Shown here in pieces: positions 11,901-23,086 of a stretch of 64,000 bases of DNA (position 1 is the stretch's first letter; each line of letters starts with the position of its first letter). Under the pieces are notes generated by a model. That model worked only from the letters and a program-made list of their open reading frames with translations. It had not been told where the DNA came from and did no database searches. Made by a program: the position numbers and the translations under genes. The DNA comes from Nephromyces sp. MM_2019. Its lineage: Eukaryota > Apicomplexa > Aconoidasida > Nephromycida. The DNA lies in assembly GCA_015657535.1 (NCBI GenBank), contig JADHZB010000607.1:1-64000 (forward strand). The letters run 5' to 3'.

Positions 11901-13788
11901 TAACCTTCAGCAGAAACGGCAGATTATCTCGCGTATATATTAAGACTCTAATGCTACACAATTTTAAAAAGATTACCTTCCTAAAAATGAGTTTTTCATG
12001 ACGAATCGACACAAAAAGTAATGAAATATGCAACACCTGTAGTTAATTTAATGTGATGAGGAGCATTCATGGATATAAGTAGACTACGGGAAAAGAGGGA
12101 TTTATCCCTGGCCCTGCAAAGTCATGGAGGGTATATCGAACAGAGTAAAACACCGCCAAAATTGAAGCAAGAAGGTATGATCAGACGCCACAAATGCAAA
12201 TTTAAGGTGAAGCAGATCAGAGCCCCCCTTTAAAAGCCAATAAAGAAGAGGCAATCACAAAAAACTTCGTGCTTCAAAGCGATTCTCCAGTTAAACAATA
12301 AAATACCACAAACAGCAGTATAAAATCTCTGTGATCTTTCAATATAGCTTGAGAAGCTATATTATCTTCTAAATAGGAAAATGTGTATTATGAAAAAACG
12401 ATTAAGATTCGTATTTCACCTTGTCTTCACGTATTATTGCGAAAAACTTACTTCTTCATGATTCAAAAGATCAAGCAACCACCAAATTAGCAGGTAAATT
12501 TGGTGGGAATAGAAGCCTTTCTTATACCAATCAAGATATGCTTATATATATATATATCAAACACTAAGAAAAAAAGGGGGGGTTTCATTGAGTCAGCTTC
12601 TTCAATTATAAACGGGAAAAAAAAACATATGTAACTTGGAAGCTTATGGTTCATACGTAGGCAGTACATTCAGAAAGACATTCTAGAGAAGATGGCAGCA
12701 GCATGGAGTTATTAAAAAGTATGTAAAGCAAGAAAAAACTTTGCAATTATAGCCGCAGATTGACAGCCTTTGCAACTATAGGAGAAAAAAAAGCAAAATC
12801 ATTTTTGTGTGTAGAAGAATTTGAATTCTTTCGGAAAGTGCTAGGTGGAAAGCCCAATATCACACTATAGTAGCCCATTATAACAAATGAAGACAAATTA
12901 TCAGAGCAAATCAAAACATACAAAAAGCTATGCGTAGAAAAAAATATGGAAGAGTCAATACCTTTGCAACTATAGAGGAACCGTAAGCTGGGATATTCGA
13001 GATCTCATTGTTTACGTCAAGCCACACATCGGTGCCATTCAGTTTGAGCTTGAAGCTGGAGAAGAAGAAAAAGAAGAAAGCGCAGGATTTCTGCTAAAAA
13101 AAGTTTTTGACTTCAAATTTAATATTAAACTTAAAATACTCGTACAGGCCAACAGCTGCATTATAAACAACTCATCCACAAAAGAAAAATGATTAAAAAA
13201 AAAACTGGCAAAATGCGCTTTGGCATCATTACAGGAGTTCCAATGGTTATGAGCAGGGATATGATGCATAGTTTAAAAAAATTCAGATATATGTTGAGCA
13301 TCTGCAATGATCTTCATACTAGCGCAGAAAGCAGCAAAATCGGCAATTCAAAGAACCCTCATTAACTAAATCCGTGGAAATTTACAATTTCATTGCAATG
13401 CAAAAGTAAGGAAGAGAAATATTTCCTCGAAGCCAAAAGTGACTTAAAAAGCGCGTATCAACCGCGAGATGTCATCAAATACATAAGACCAAGTGAAAAA
13501 CTACGATAGAGTTCGTTGTTCAAAGAATCTTGGTGTTTTCATACGGCCTTAAGGAGCTGCACCCGAGTTGAAAAGCTAATTCGAGAAAAGAGCAGTATGG
13601 GGGAGAGTGCATAATGTATATCTCAGCACAACCTACCGGAAGTGATACCTTCCAGGCAATGGAAAACTATACTTTATATCGCGAAGGGTGATCTCTGAAG
13701 CAGCCTTCTTTATAGCAAACACGTTTGGGTGCCCATTCTCATCTCTGTCACCCGGTATATGGTAATACACCAGCGTTTGCTTCTCCAT
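8946..13788 (-). CDS. DIX-domain-containing protein
   Basis: Four exons: 13637-13788 (ATG at 13788), 12962-13055, 10736-11180, 8946-9022 (TAA). They join in phase into 255 residues. Residues about 1-90 form a DIX-type domain: TLVYYHIPGDRDENGHPNVF, ITLRDIKYSFPLPGRYHFRF, KLNGTDVWLDV, IVAKVLRISW. DIX domains polymerise head to tail; in animals they organise Wnt signalling (Dishevelled, Axin). The rest is a low-complexity Ser/Asn/Gln-rich tail with motifs such as SHDDLLNVSLS and a charged end (YSEDEGKDSEKG). Donors are GTAGGT, GTATTG and GTAAGT; acceptors are pyrimidine-rich. Exons 1-3 are secure. The last exon was chosen because its phase fits and its composition matches the tail; alternatives are an in-frame stop at 10725 or a strong acceptor leading to an exon at 10452-10519. 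Similar stand-alone DIX proteins exist in apicomplexans as far as I recall; no function is claimed. Confidence 0.78.
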
Positions 13789-15072
13789 TTTAGGAGTACA
13801 TAGAATAATCCAACCAACAAGAAAAGGGGGTCTGATAAGAAGGTAGTCCAGTACAGAAGATGATGAAGCAGAAGCTAGTAAAATACTAATTTTTGGGGTT
13901 AAACAAAAATAAAGGAAGTTCTTTATAAATCGATTGGTTAAATAAAATCGAAAAAACCATTTCAGCATCAAATCATCAAGCAAAGTATGAAACGCATAAA
14001 ACTGGTGATTTACACTTACCCGAGAACCCGCAGCTCTCCAAAAAGGAAGAAAACGAACGAGAAGATCAGATGCTGACTCTGCGTTTCTTGCGAACCACAA
14101 AAAAAAGCGAGTCCTCTTAATGCCTTGAAGTTACCAAAGGAACTTGCCAATAAGTTTGGCTTATATTGCGCAGAAAGTGGAACTAACGAGATAAAAGCGC
14201 CATAAACAGGTGGTCAACTTAAGTGTAGGCTAACCTGGTGCAGTATCACCAGAAAAAAACCCACTGCAACAGATTAGAGAAGAAATTGAAATACGATAGG
14301 CTGCCACGTGAAGTAAAAGCGAGCGAAGGAAGGACCCGCTTATTATACTTTAAATAGAAGATCATGTGAAAGCACAAAAAAAAGGTAAAACCGCTGAAAC
14401 GTGGTGTGCATCATGACGAGCTGATGATGAAAAAAGTCGTGGGCAGAGTGTTTTGCTCCGCACAGCCCAGTTCATTAGGAGATGAAGATGAACCTGGCAT
14501 GGAGTTTCCAGGACAAAAATGACTTCATAGGTCGATCAGACATACGATGAGGAATAAATCAAGCCAAAATAAGGTTAGCGCGGCTTCGACGGAAATATAC
14601 TCGTAGGCTTTGGGCAATGTGCGTGGCGCAAGGACCTACACCTAGTCGGTCTAGGTCTGATCATTCGAATGTGTTGAACTTTCAAAAACAGCGCGCTAAA
14701 AGTAGCGGCAACGCAAGGGCCGATATTTCGACCTAAAAGGCTACGAATTTACATGAAAGCACGTCCGCACCAGACGAAAGTCATTTAGGAATAGAAGTAT
14801 TAACTGTCCCTAAGTATGCTTTGGCCATCAGAAGCTGGTTTGCATCATCCCACTCTGCGTACTGCCGACGGTCCTTGTGCTCTTCCGTAAGACGATCTCG
14901 CTGATTCCCGGTCATCTGATGTCCCGTTGTGAAGCATAATTCGTATTTTTTTGAGTTTTGGTTATTTTTACACCTTTGAAGTAAAATAAATTCATTCACT
15001 TGTTGATGAGTTCTTGTGTATTTTAACCATTTTTTACCTGCAAGGCTTCCTTCACACTTGATTCCTCTTCAA
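13789..15072. promoter_or_regulatory. Head-to-head intergenic region (DIX gene / conserved-protein gene)
   Basis: About 1.3 kb between two divergent start codons. A minus-strand frame is open upstream of the DIX ATG to 14100, but reads hydrophobic, unconserved-looking sequence and is probably 5' UTR or chance. The part from about 14400 to 14900 is GC-richer than its surroundings, as expected for a shared promoter. No individual element could be assigned. Confidence 0.35.
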
Positions 15073-17425
15073 ATGTCGACCGCTAAGGTTGCGGCGAAGA
15101 CCGATTTATACGGCATGAACCGAGGAAAACTCAAGTTCAAGGCTGAAGTTACGAAAAAATTAAACAAGGCGAATAGACGAAAAAAAAAGGAGATTCAGGG
15201 GCATTACCAGGGAAACCTGGAGGGCTCCAATAAGCAACAGATATCTGTCTTAGCGGGATCGGGAAGAGTGGTTTCCAGCGGGACCACACTCCAAGGGTGA
15301 ATAAATAGGGTCCATCTAGCGCTAGCTTTTTTGTACTTGAAAGAATATCTTGCTTTGTTGGCATGCCCATATCTGTGTACAGTATATCCAGGTATTCAGT
15401 CACGTATAAAGAGGTCTTGTCTATCCAGATGGCCATCAGGGAAATGAACACATTTCATGCAATTAAAATTTCATTTATTTTGGCATTGCCTTTCTTGTCT
15501 TATTTGGTTCACGGAATTACTTGTCCTCTTTTTTGTATACGTTCCAGCATCATCGCCGTACTTTGTGTCCTCATTTGGAACACTAATAAAATGTTTCGAT
15601 ATTGTGTCGGCCTACACGGCGTTGGCATTTTTTCTTTACTTGAGATTCGGTGCTTTTTTTTTCCTGCAGCCATTTCCCCATGCATGCTGCAACGGCTTTT
15701 ATTTTCTCCGCATTTTACATTTGTTTTGAGGAGTCCCACTAAGTGAATACGGACCTACATTGTAGAGAAATTACATGTCGTTGATACCTTAACTACTTTT
15801 TGGCTATGAGAATAAAAAACGAATTGCTCACGAATTTTGAGGCAACATGAAAAAACTTGCTCTTTTGAGTGTACACTATCGGCTAACTATACGGCGAATT
15901 TGATTTTTTCATTTTATGGTTACGATTAATATACTTTTTAATTCATTATAGGATATTTCATTCATGAGATTCGCCTTCGTATTAATTTTCTTTATACTAT
16001 GGTCATGACCGTGATTTCTTAGCTCTTAGCCAGGCTATTGGTTCTCAGTACGAAGGATGTTTTTAACAATAGGCTTTTTTATGTCACGATAACTCTAAAT
16101 TTTAACCTTTTCCGCTGTTAAGCCAGTATAATATCGTGTAAATTTTCGAAAAATAAATGGGATATAGGCTGCGTGCCACATTTGTTATGCGGAGGAGTTC
16201 TATGTAGCATTTAAAGATGTGCAAGAAAAGTAAGTAGCACACTAGCCAGCTGCATATTTAGCACCAGCTCCATAGCTTTTTGTACATGTAGCTCCTTAAG
16301 AGTACGCTCGACTATCTTACGAGATACCTGTCATTTTGAATATATATATTTCAGCAGAAGTAGCAAGCCATGCGCCGCAACTTTTCCTCGGTGACTTCTC
16401 TTATCATTAGGCATTTGATTTTTCTAGCGTGAGCCTCAACCAAATATGATAAGGCTCCCGTTATTTTTCGGTACATATATTATAGTGGGAGTGTTTGTTA
16501 ATATAAAAGTAATGGAGCTTCAATGCCTCTTCATAGGTAATTTAGCCAGAAATACGCGAATAATCTGCAGTGTGTATTAATTGAAGCGTGAAGAAGTTCC
16601 AGTAGATACAATGAAAAAACTCTTGCTGTGGCTTGCTTCTGTAATTCATTCTTGAGAGACTGGGCAGGGGAATAAGCAGATGCTGATTTTTTTGAATAGT
16701 AGACTTATGTGTAGATTTTACTGCAGTAAGTACTTCTGGTAGCGTAGGTATACGGTTAAAGTTGTTCAACTTTTCCAAGGAAATGGTAAGACCGCTAATG
16801 AGAACTCGAAACTACTGAGAAATTTGTAAAGAAAAGTCAGTAACTACGTTCCCTTCTTTTTCATATTAATTCCATTCTATATCTTGTAGATAGTTCAATT
16901 AAAATTTACTCCTTCAGATTTGAGACAAAATTTACTGAAGAGCTTTGTTCCGGAGATTCAGTAGTTATATATCATCCTATAATGCTCAGTTTCGAGGATA
17001 GAGTTGTGGTGTCAATTTTGTCCCAGCGTTGCTTGGAGATGAATGAGCCTTTTAGTAGTGATTTAGTGTCCACTACAACTTTTCAGATTAAGAAGGATTC
17101 GAATAACACTTCTGAAGGACATGACTCTGCAGGAAGAAGTGAATCTGCGATTCCGAACTTGGAAGAACATGATTCTGAACTGAATCAAGAAGAATTGGCA
17201 AACGGGTCTATCAATCCTGCAAAAGCGAAACTGGGAAATATACAAGACAAAGCGTCTAAAACGCTTCAACGGTCCTTAAATAGTTCAAAGAGTACTATGT
17301 TTGTGAGAGAGAAAACGGGTATGTGGGGATATAGAACTGTTAAGAAGGTCATAGACAAGGAGATGACTGCTGAGGAAAAGCTTGATCTTCGAGGAAAGCA
17401 AGGAAGAGACAAATTTTGTTGGTAG
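15073..17425 (+). CDS. Conserved protein of unknown function (SGTT-GD domain; C-terminus GRDKFCW)
   Basis: Two exons, 15073-15296 and 16918-17425, joined in phase across a 1.6-kb intron (donor GTGAAT, acceptor ccttcag), giving 243 residues. The N-terminus has a short GKLKFK motif and a Lys/Arg/Asn-rich stretch. Across the junction is a compact beta-looking module: SGRVVSSGTTLQG | FETKFTEELCSGDSVVIYHP, then RVVVSILSQRCLEMNEPFSS. A Ser/Asn/Glu-rich linker follows, then a conserved-looking end: REKTGMWGYRTVKKVIDKEM, AEEKLDLR, GRDKFCW. The junction falls inside the module and restores a continuous motif, which strongly supports the splice. From memory, proteins with this arrangement occur in apicomplexans annotated only as conserved; I cannot name a family. 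The GKLKFK start recalls FAM32A, but the rest does not match that family. It could be an RNA-binding or nucleolar factor; that is a guess. Confidence 0.72.
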
Positions 17426-20424
17426 ACAATAGCTTTCATGTGCGCAGCAGCTGATTGTGAAAATTTCTAGTGTAATATATTTTTTGTTTTCACGACGCAT
17501 TGGGTGAAAAGTCTGGAAGCATCAGTTACGATTGCTATGGCTTTTTTGAGCCTCAAGTGATTAAATTCTGACCTTTAATAAAAACTGTTGAAAAAATTGC
17601 TTTTTTTATGAAATTGAGGAAGAGGGATTTGCCTTGTAATTCAGATATGAAGGCGGTAAAAATTAAGCCATACTATTATATCACCATCTTGGCAGGTGCC
17701 TGTTCTGCTAAGCAGCTGCATACCTTTCATTTCTTGATATATGTTGCGCGGCCATATATTATGAAAGCATGGAAACTATTGATAGGTTTGCAGTCTGCAT
17801 TTTTTTTTCTTGCATTCTTAAGATGCAGATAATTCTCAAGTTAAAGGTTGTGTCATGACATACCGAAGCTTCTATGGGTAATATGCAATGACTACGTTCT
17901 TGAGCCTGAGGCTAGCCACTTTCATGGCATAAAATTGCTCCGCATATAAAATTATTGGTCGATGGGAGGTCTCAGCCTGCAGGCTATGACGTGATAGCAA
18001 GGATGACAATACCAACCTTTTTGCATATTTTGACTTTCCTCCATCTGCGGTATTCGCGCAAGTTCTGGATAGTATCTTGCTGCTCTGGTGGGTAGTGTGG
18101 TTTGAAATAAACCCAAGCATTTCTTGCCTTTTCTTGTGTTCAATCACTGGTTGTGAAGAACGATTCGCGGATTCATACTGCAGCGCTTGCAACCCTGGAT
18201 GTCTCATTGGACTAAGCAGTTTTACTACAGAGACTAACCTTTCAGAGGCTAAGAGAGCTGAGGGAAAGACACAAAGCTGTGTGCTTTTTAGAAGGCAAGA
18301 CACGGAGCTAATTTTTTTTTATTAGTCTTGGGATGAATGGCGAAGTATAGCCTTCCAGACAACAGTAAATAGCGTAATTATGACACTGGAGAAGGGGTGA
18401 ATTCATATAAAATAGCTAAACTTTTCCACGCTCCCCCAAGGCAATACAGAGGTCACCTTAGAGCATTGCAATAATTCGCCTATTAAATGCAGAACTAGGA
18501 CTCAAGGTTACGCTTGTTTTAGCGTGATGTGCACGATATTGTGAGACTTGGGTTATGTTCTGCGACTATTTCTTGCAAGAAGTAACACACACCGACTAAT
18601 ATCCAACCTGTAAAGCTTCCGGTGTCATGCTGGTCACCTCGCTCTTGAAGGAGCTATTCAGCTCCCTGTCTTGCTAATGTTAAGTTGTCTGATGTGTATG
18701 ACAATTAAAGCTACTGCCTGTATGAGGATAGCGGGAAGGAGCCCTCGCTGCTAGCCGAAGACAGGCTGGGGATCATTATATAGGTTGTGTTTCGTATCAT
18801 GGATAAGATAGAATCTTTCCTGCAACTTTAAGCAAAGGATACCAGTACAAGTCAATCATTCACAATGGATACTCATGGTGTCGCAATGGTTAGTCGAGTC
18901 CTTATCGCCACGCACCGTGATGTTGGCTGACAAGAAATGACACTGCTCTCTGAAAACATCTCCAGCCTTTTTTGCTTGAAAGACAATACCACTACCACAA
19001 CACTTGTGTTTGCAAGTCTGCTGTGAACTAGTAAGCTATCTCGGTTTTAATTAATGAGAGATTAAGCAGATAATTCGTAGAAAATCGGATTAGCATTGCC
19101 AACTAAATGACATGCATAATATTAGCTCTTATCCGGATTATCAACGTCGCCAAGCATTTCCTTATAAATTAATGCCTACCCATGGACCTATATTAGAGAA
19201 TTGTGTACTGCCAATCAAGTTGCCATGTTTTTTCTTAAAGACATTCTGAAGGCTATATTAGCACAGATAAGAACCGATACATCTCATAAGTGCATAACAC
19301 GATAAATCTGCGGCCCCAATTTTAGAGCTCTGTCCCTATATGGTAAGAACTTAAATTCTTCATAGGACGCAAAACCACATCAACGAATTTACTCCCAAGT
19401 TCTTAAGTGAATATTTGACGTATTTTACACCAGTTTTCGGTTTTGGTACGCCGATAGCAGCTACCTCCGTGTGTAGCAGCGGCAAGTTATGAGTAAGCGG
19501 TGAATGTAGTATACACTGAAGGTGACATAAGCATCATGTGCTAGGAAACAGGGGAATGACTGGGTATAAATTCCAGACACTGACAGACTAATGCCCTATG
19601 CTACAAAGAATTTTTTGTTTCCTTAATAAGCCACTAGTTTATAGTAAAACCATAAACAAATTCCAAAAGGAATGCTATACACGGGTAGATAAAAAACAGC
19701 ACATCCTGCCGAGAAGTGCAGCGCTCGTCCAATTACATTTGTTACGCTTCAAGGTATCAATTTTCTCATCAATTCAAGAGAGACTAGAACTTAAAATGTG
19801 ACTACATCATAAACAATGACTTACAGCCACATTTCGGCGTATGTAAACTCCTTTTGCTTAAAAGTGAATGAGAAATAAAACTCAAGTTTTCACGTTTCAA
19901 CAAATTAGAGTCCGAATTAACAGTAACCAATTGTATTTATAAAATCAACCAACTAAAGCCAGGCGATAGAAAGGCTGATTCCCCATGCATTATTAATCTG
20001 TAATTTAACTTAATCTCAGCCTTGGCGTGCAGCTGCCTTAAAATAGTGGAAACGGCGGTAGCGATAGGCTGTACATTCCCTACTACTTTAAGTTGTTTTA
20101 ACAGAATAGGCGGTAAGGGTAACAGATAAACGTAACCGATTAACAATATCGCACCAGCTGGGAGTGGATAAGCGGAAGAAGTAGGCGTTGGAAAAAATAG
20201 AGACTACCAGGGATAGAAGATATTCGCATAGAAACCACAACAAAAAGAAACGACAACGCAAGGGCCACATCGCTGCCCAAGATTATCCTTCCAAGACGGC
20301 ACCAAGCATGGCAGTCGGCCAGTTTATAGGTGACGGTTCTATACAATAAGAGATTATGCTTAGCGACTTCGGCTCTTAAAAATATCATCTGCAAAAAGCT
20401 CTGACTTCAAAAATCCTCAGATTC
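17426..20424. other. Convergent intergenic region, no secure gene
   Basis: About 3 kb between the 3' ends of the conserved-protein gene and ELOF1. The only sizeable ATG-started frame is minus strand 18207-17872 (111 codons), with no recognisable domain. A second frame in the same place ends with a Cys-rich stretch (GWYCHPCYHVIACRLRPP) but has no start codon or credible acceptor. Overlapping minus-strand frames at 19937-20394 look like the 3' UTR of ELOF1. No tRNA, rRNA or repeat array seen. Confidence 0.45.
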
Positions 20425-23086
20425 TTAATCTTCTTCTTCAAAGAGGTCTTCAGCATTGCCTCCGCTTGTCCGCAAAAACTCATCCTCGTCCTGCAGTGTG
20501 TCTTCATCATCATTAAATCGCAGTAAGCGTCTCCTCTTTTCTTCCGGTCTATTTCCAGAGCTACTTCTATAGTTCCCACGAGAGGACCCACCAGGGGGAG
20601 CATCAGAATTCGCATTAGATGATGGCACAGCCTCAGATTCATAGCTTCGCTCTTTGCCATGAAGTTCTCCATTAGTTGAGCTGTGATCATCTTGTGCCCC
20701 ATCCTCTATATATTTCTCGAAATTATCTTCTATGTTACTAGTTAGTTGATTGGAACTCTTGAGATTGCTAGTACCAAGCACTGGTTTATTTACCTGGTAG
20801 CAATTATCTATCCAGGCACTGTATACATCGATGGCCACGTCATGCCTAGTCACGTCTACGCTATATGAAACACTGCAAATCCTGCACCAGAGATTTCCAA
20901 GCTCCCTTTGACGATCTCTGCATGGATTCACAAGATCAGAAAAAAAGATTATACAGCAGTCTCACTGGGAACCACAACACTCGAAAAAAGCTTAATCAAG
21001 CAGGCGATTGATTCTATTATCCAACTATGCGGGGGAAAAAGCACTGCAGCACGTGAATACCTTTGAAAGTAATAAGTGTGATGTACATTCACTACAGTTT
21101 CGATTAAACCACATAATAGAGTATTGGAAATATGATATCTCTATGCCTGATTATATAAAGGAGATTTTTGATAAGATATTGGATAAATTTGGCAATATAG
21201 ACACATTGGTTAGCAATGCCGTCACTGATCCATATATATGCAAATGCCAAATTTTAACAATGCCAAAAAAAAGTCACTAATGTGTGCGAATACGGAAATT
21301 AACAGCTCCAGCGGCTTTTTAGCTTATCAGCACTCAAAAATCGCTGGCTGTCAAAAATATAATTTCCTTACAGCAAATCAAATATAGATACAAACAATAA
21401 GTTCACTTAGGCAATAGATAAGGAGGCAATTACCATGCGTTTAAAGTACTAGCAGCAGGAGAAAAGTTGGATAAATTGCAAAAGGAATGAAAATGGTAGT
21501 GGGAAACTATTTCCCGTTGCAAAAAAATCTGGCCATAGGCACCAGCTGCCCAAATGCTCCACACTTAAATACTACGCACACTGAAGCCACATGAAGAATC
21601 AAATTAAAAATGCCTTCCTCTTATCATCTGCGAAGAATGAAATAGAGACAGCAGGATCTCTATTTTCCTAAATTATCTTGTGGACCGTTAGCATTCTGCT
21701 TTTATTAATTTGAACTAATTAATCGAATATCCTCCAAACGATTAAAAAACAAACAGTAAACTTTTAGCAACCATATGAATTAAATTTTTAATTTAGTTAA
21801 GAAAAATAATGAATGTGATACAAATTTAATCCCGAAAACATTTCTACAATCAGTGAAATGGGCCTACAAAAATTGAAACTTCTAATCCGGCAGTAGAAGC
21901 AAGCTATTACCAAAATTCACAGTCGAAAATACACGCAGTGGCAATTGGTTTAGCAGCAAAATGCTCGCAGAGTATGTGTTAATTCGCATCAAAAAACTAA
22001 ACGTAGCGAACTTCGCATTTAAAAATAATAAAAAGGGGTAGGACCAAAGAAAAACTGATTCTGAAGCCTTTAAAAAAAGAAGATTCAACGGCTTTTGTAC
22101 TCTGTTGATTCAGGATTCCACTGCGAAACCTTAGCCATGACAAAGATTGATGCTATAAAATAAGAGCGACCGCGACAGATACACTAACAATCTATGGCAA
22201 AAGCGTATTATTAAACTGTAAAAGAAATTAAGTGCCTCACTGGTTCTCCTTGTGAGGTGCTAAAAAAGCTTAAATTAATCATGTTTACTAATTGAATAAT
22301 GGCAATAAATTTAAAACCAGGCCGAACTCAAACAGTACGTTAACCTCCAAGTATGCAAGCTGAAACAGAAAAACGTTCGGGAATAAACTCCGGAGAAAAT
22401 TCTATTTAAAAAATAAACTCAGGCTGCGTACTCTACGCTAGAGGCAATGATAGATCGTGAACCATATCATCTACCGAATATTGAAGTGCTAGCTAAGCAG
22501 CTTCAATCGATACATGCTAATTATCGTGCTGCCCTAAAATAGATTTCTCCAGTCAATTTTGTATAATAAGTGGATTACCAGAGTCACCCGAGCATCGATA
22601 AAAGTTTGCACGACTCAATTCCTTTATATATGCCGGCGCATCTTTATATTCACAATATAGTAAATTGCATCCGGCATATCTCAGGCTCAAAAGTCAGTAG
22701 TTTACATCCTCTCAGTTGAATGCTGCATCCCTACTAACGTTTAATAGCCCACTAAACGATACATTTTTGCAAAGCGCGCTGCAGGCTGTTCAAAACTATC
22801 ATTTTTGCAAAACTTCGTAATTTTCATATCGTAGCTCAGTAAAACCATACTCAAGCTGCTTAATTTTAAGGAAGCGGCAATTCTCAGTGACAATCGGTGG
22901 TCCTAACAATGAAGGCAGATGAAAATTTATAACAAGTAGCACATTCCATTCTTCTATAATCATCTTTACTTACATCTTCACTTCAATACTTTTTGTATGA
23001 TTGCAGAAGGGGCAGTTAAACTCCTTGTCCAGCTTTGGAACTTTAGCAGACTTCGGGGGAGCCTTGCGCCCCTTTCTTTTTCCCAT
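20425..23086 (-). CDS. ELOF1: Transcription elongation factor 1 homologue (ELOF1/Elf1)
   Basis: Small zinc protein that travels with RNA polymerase II and acts in elongation and transcription-coupled repair. Exon 1 is 22974-23086 (ATG at 23086): MGKRKGRKAPPKSAK, then the first zinc knuckle C25-P-F-C28 in FNCPFCNHTKSIEVK. Exon 2 is 20425-20917: DRQRELGNLWCRIC with C49/C52, followed by the family hallmark IDVYSAWIDNCYQVN. The donor GTAAGTAAAG leaves two bases that the acceptor at 20917 completes, restoring the zinc ribbon (CX2C-20-CX2C). The product is 201 residues; human ELOF1 has 83 and yeast Elf1 about 145. The extra length is a polar, acidic tail ending DDEDTLQDEDEF...LFEEED, like the acidic tail of the yeast protein but longer. 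The ~2.06-kb intron contains an antisense SDR remnant. Confidence 0.93.
20980..21350 (+). pseudogene. Short-chain dehydrogenase/reductase remnant (DHRS4/FabG-like), antisense in the ELOF1 intron
   Basis: Three pieces of an SDR protein occur in the right order but not in one frame. About 20989-21058 reads SLIKQAIDSIIQLCGGKSTA, like the pre-beta3 region. At 21077-21280 comes CDV, then EIFDKILDKFGNIDTLVSNA, matching the family's 'kFG.IDiLVsNAa'. At about 21298-21345 comes INSSSGF..AYQHSKIAG, matching 'SS..Gf...Y..SKaA' with the catalytic Tyr-X3-Lys pattern shifted. The glycine-rich cofactor site and the C-terminal half were not found, the spacing between pieces is too short, and stops separate them. 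A decayed copy is most likely. A nested gene with very small introns cannot be excluded. Confidence 0.5.

Noticed and set aside
21008..21280. Stand-alone 90-codon plus-strand gene
   Set aside because: It is only the middle of an SDR whose flanking pieces are in another frame, so it was annotated as a remnant instead.
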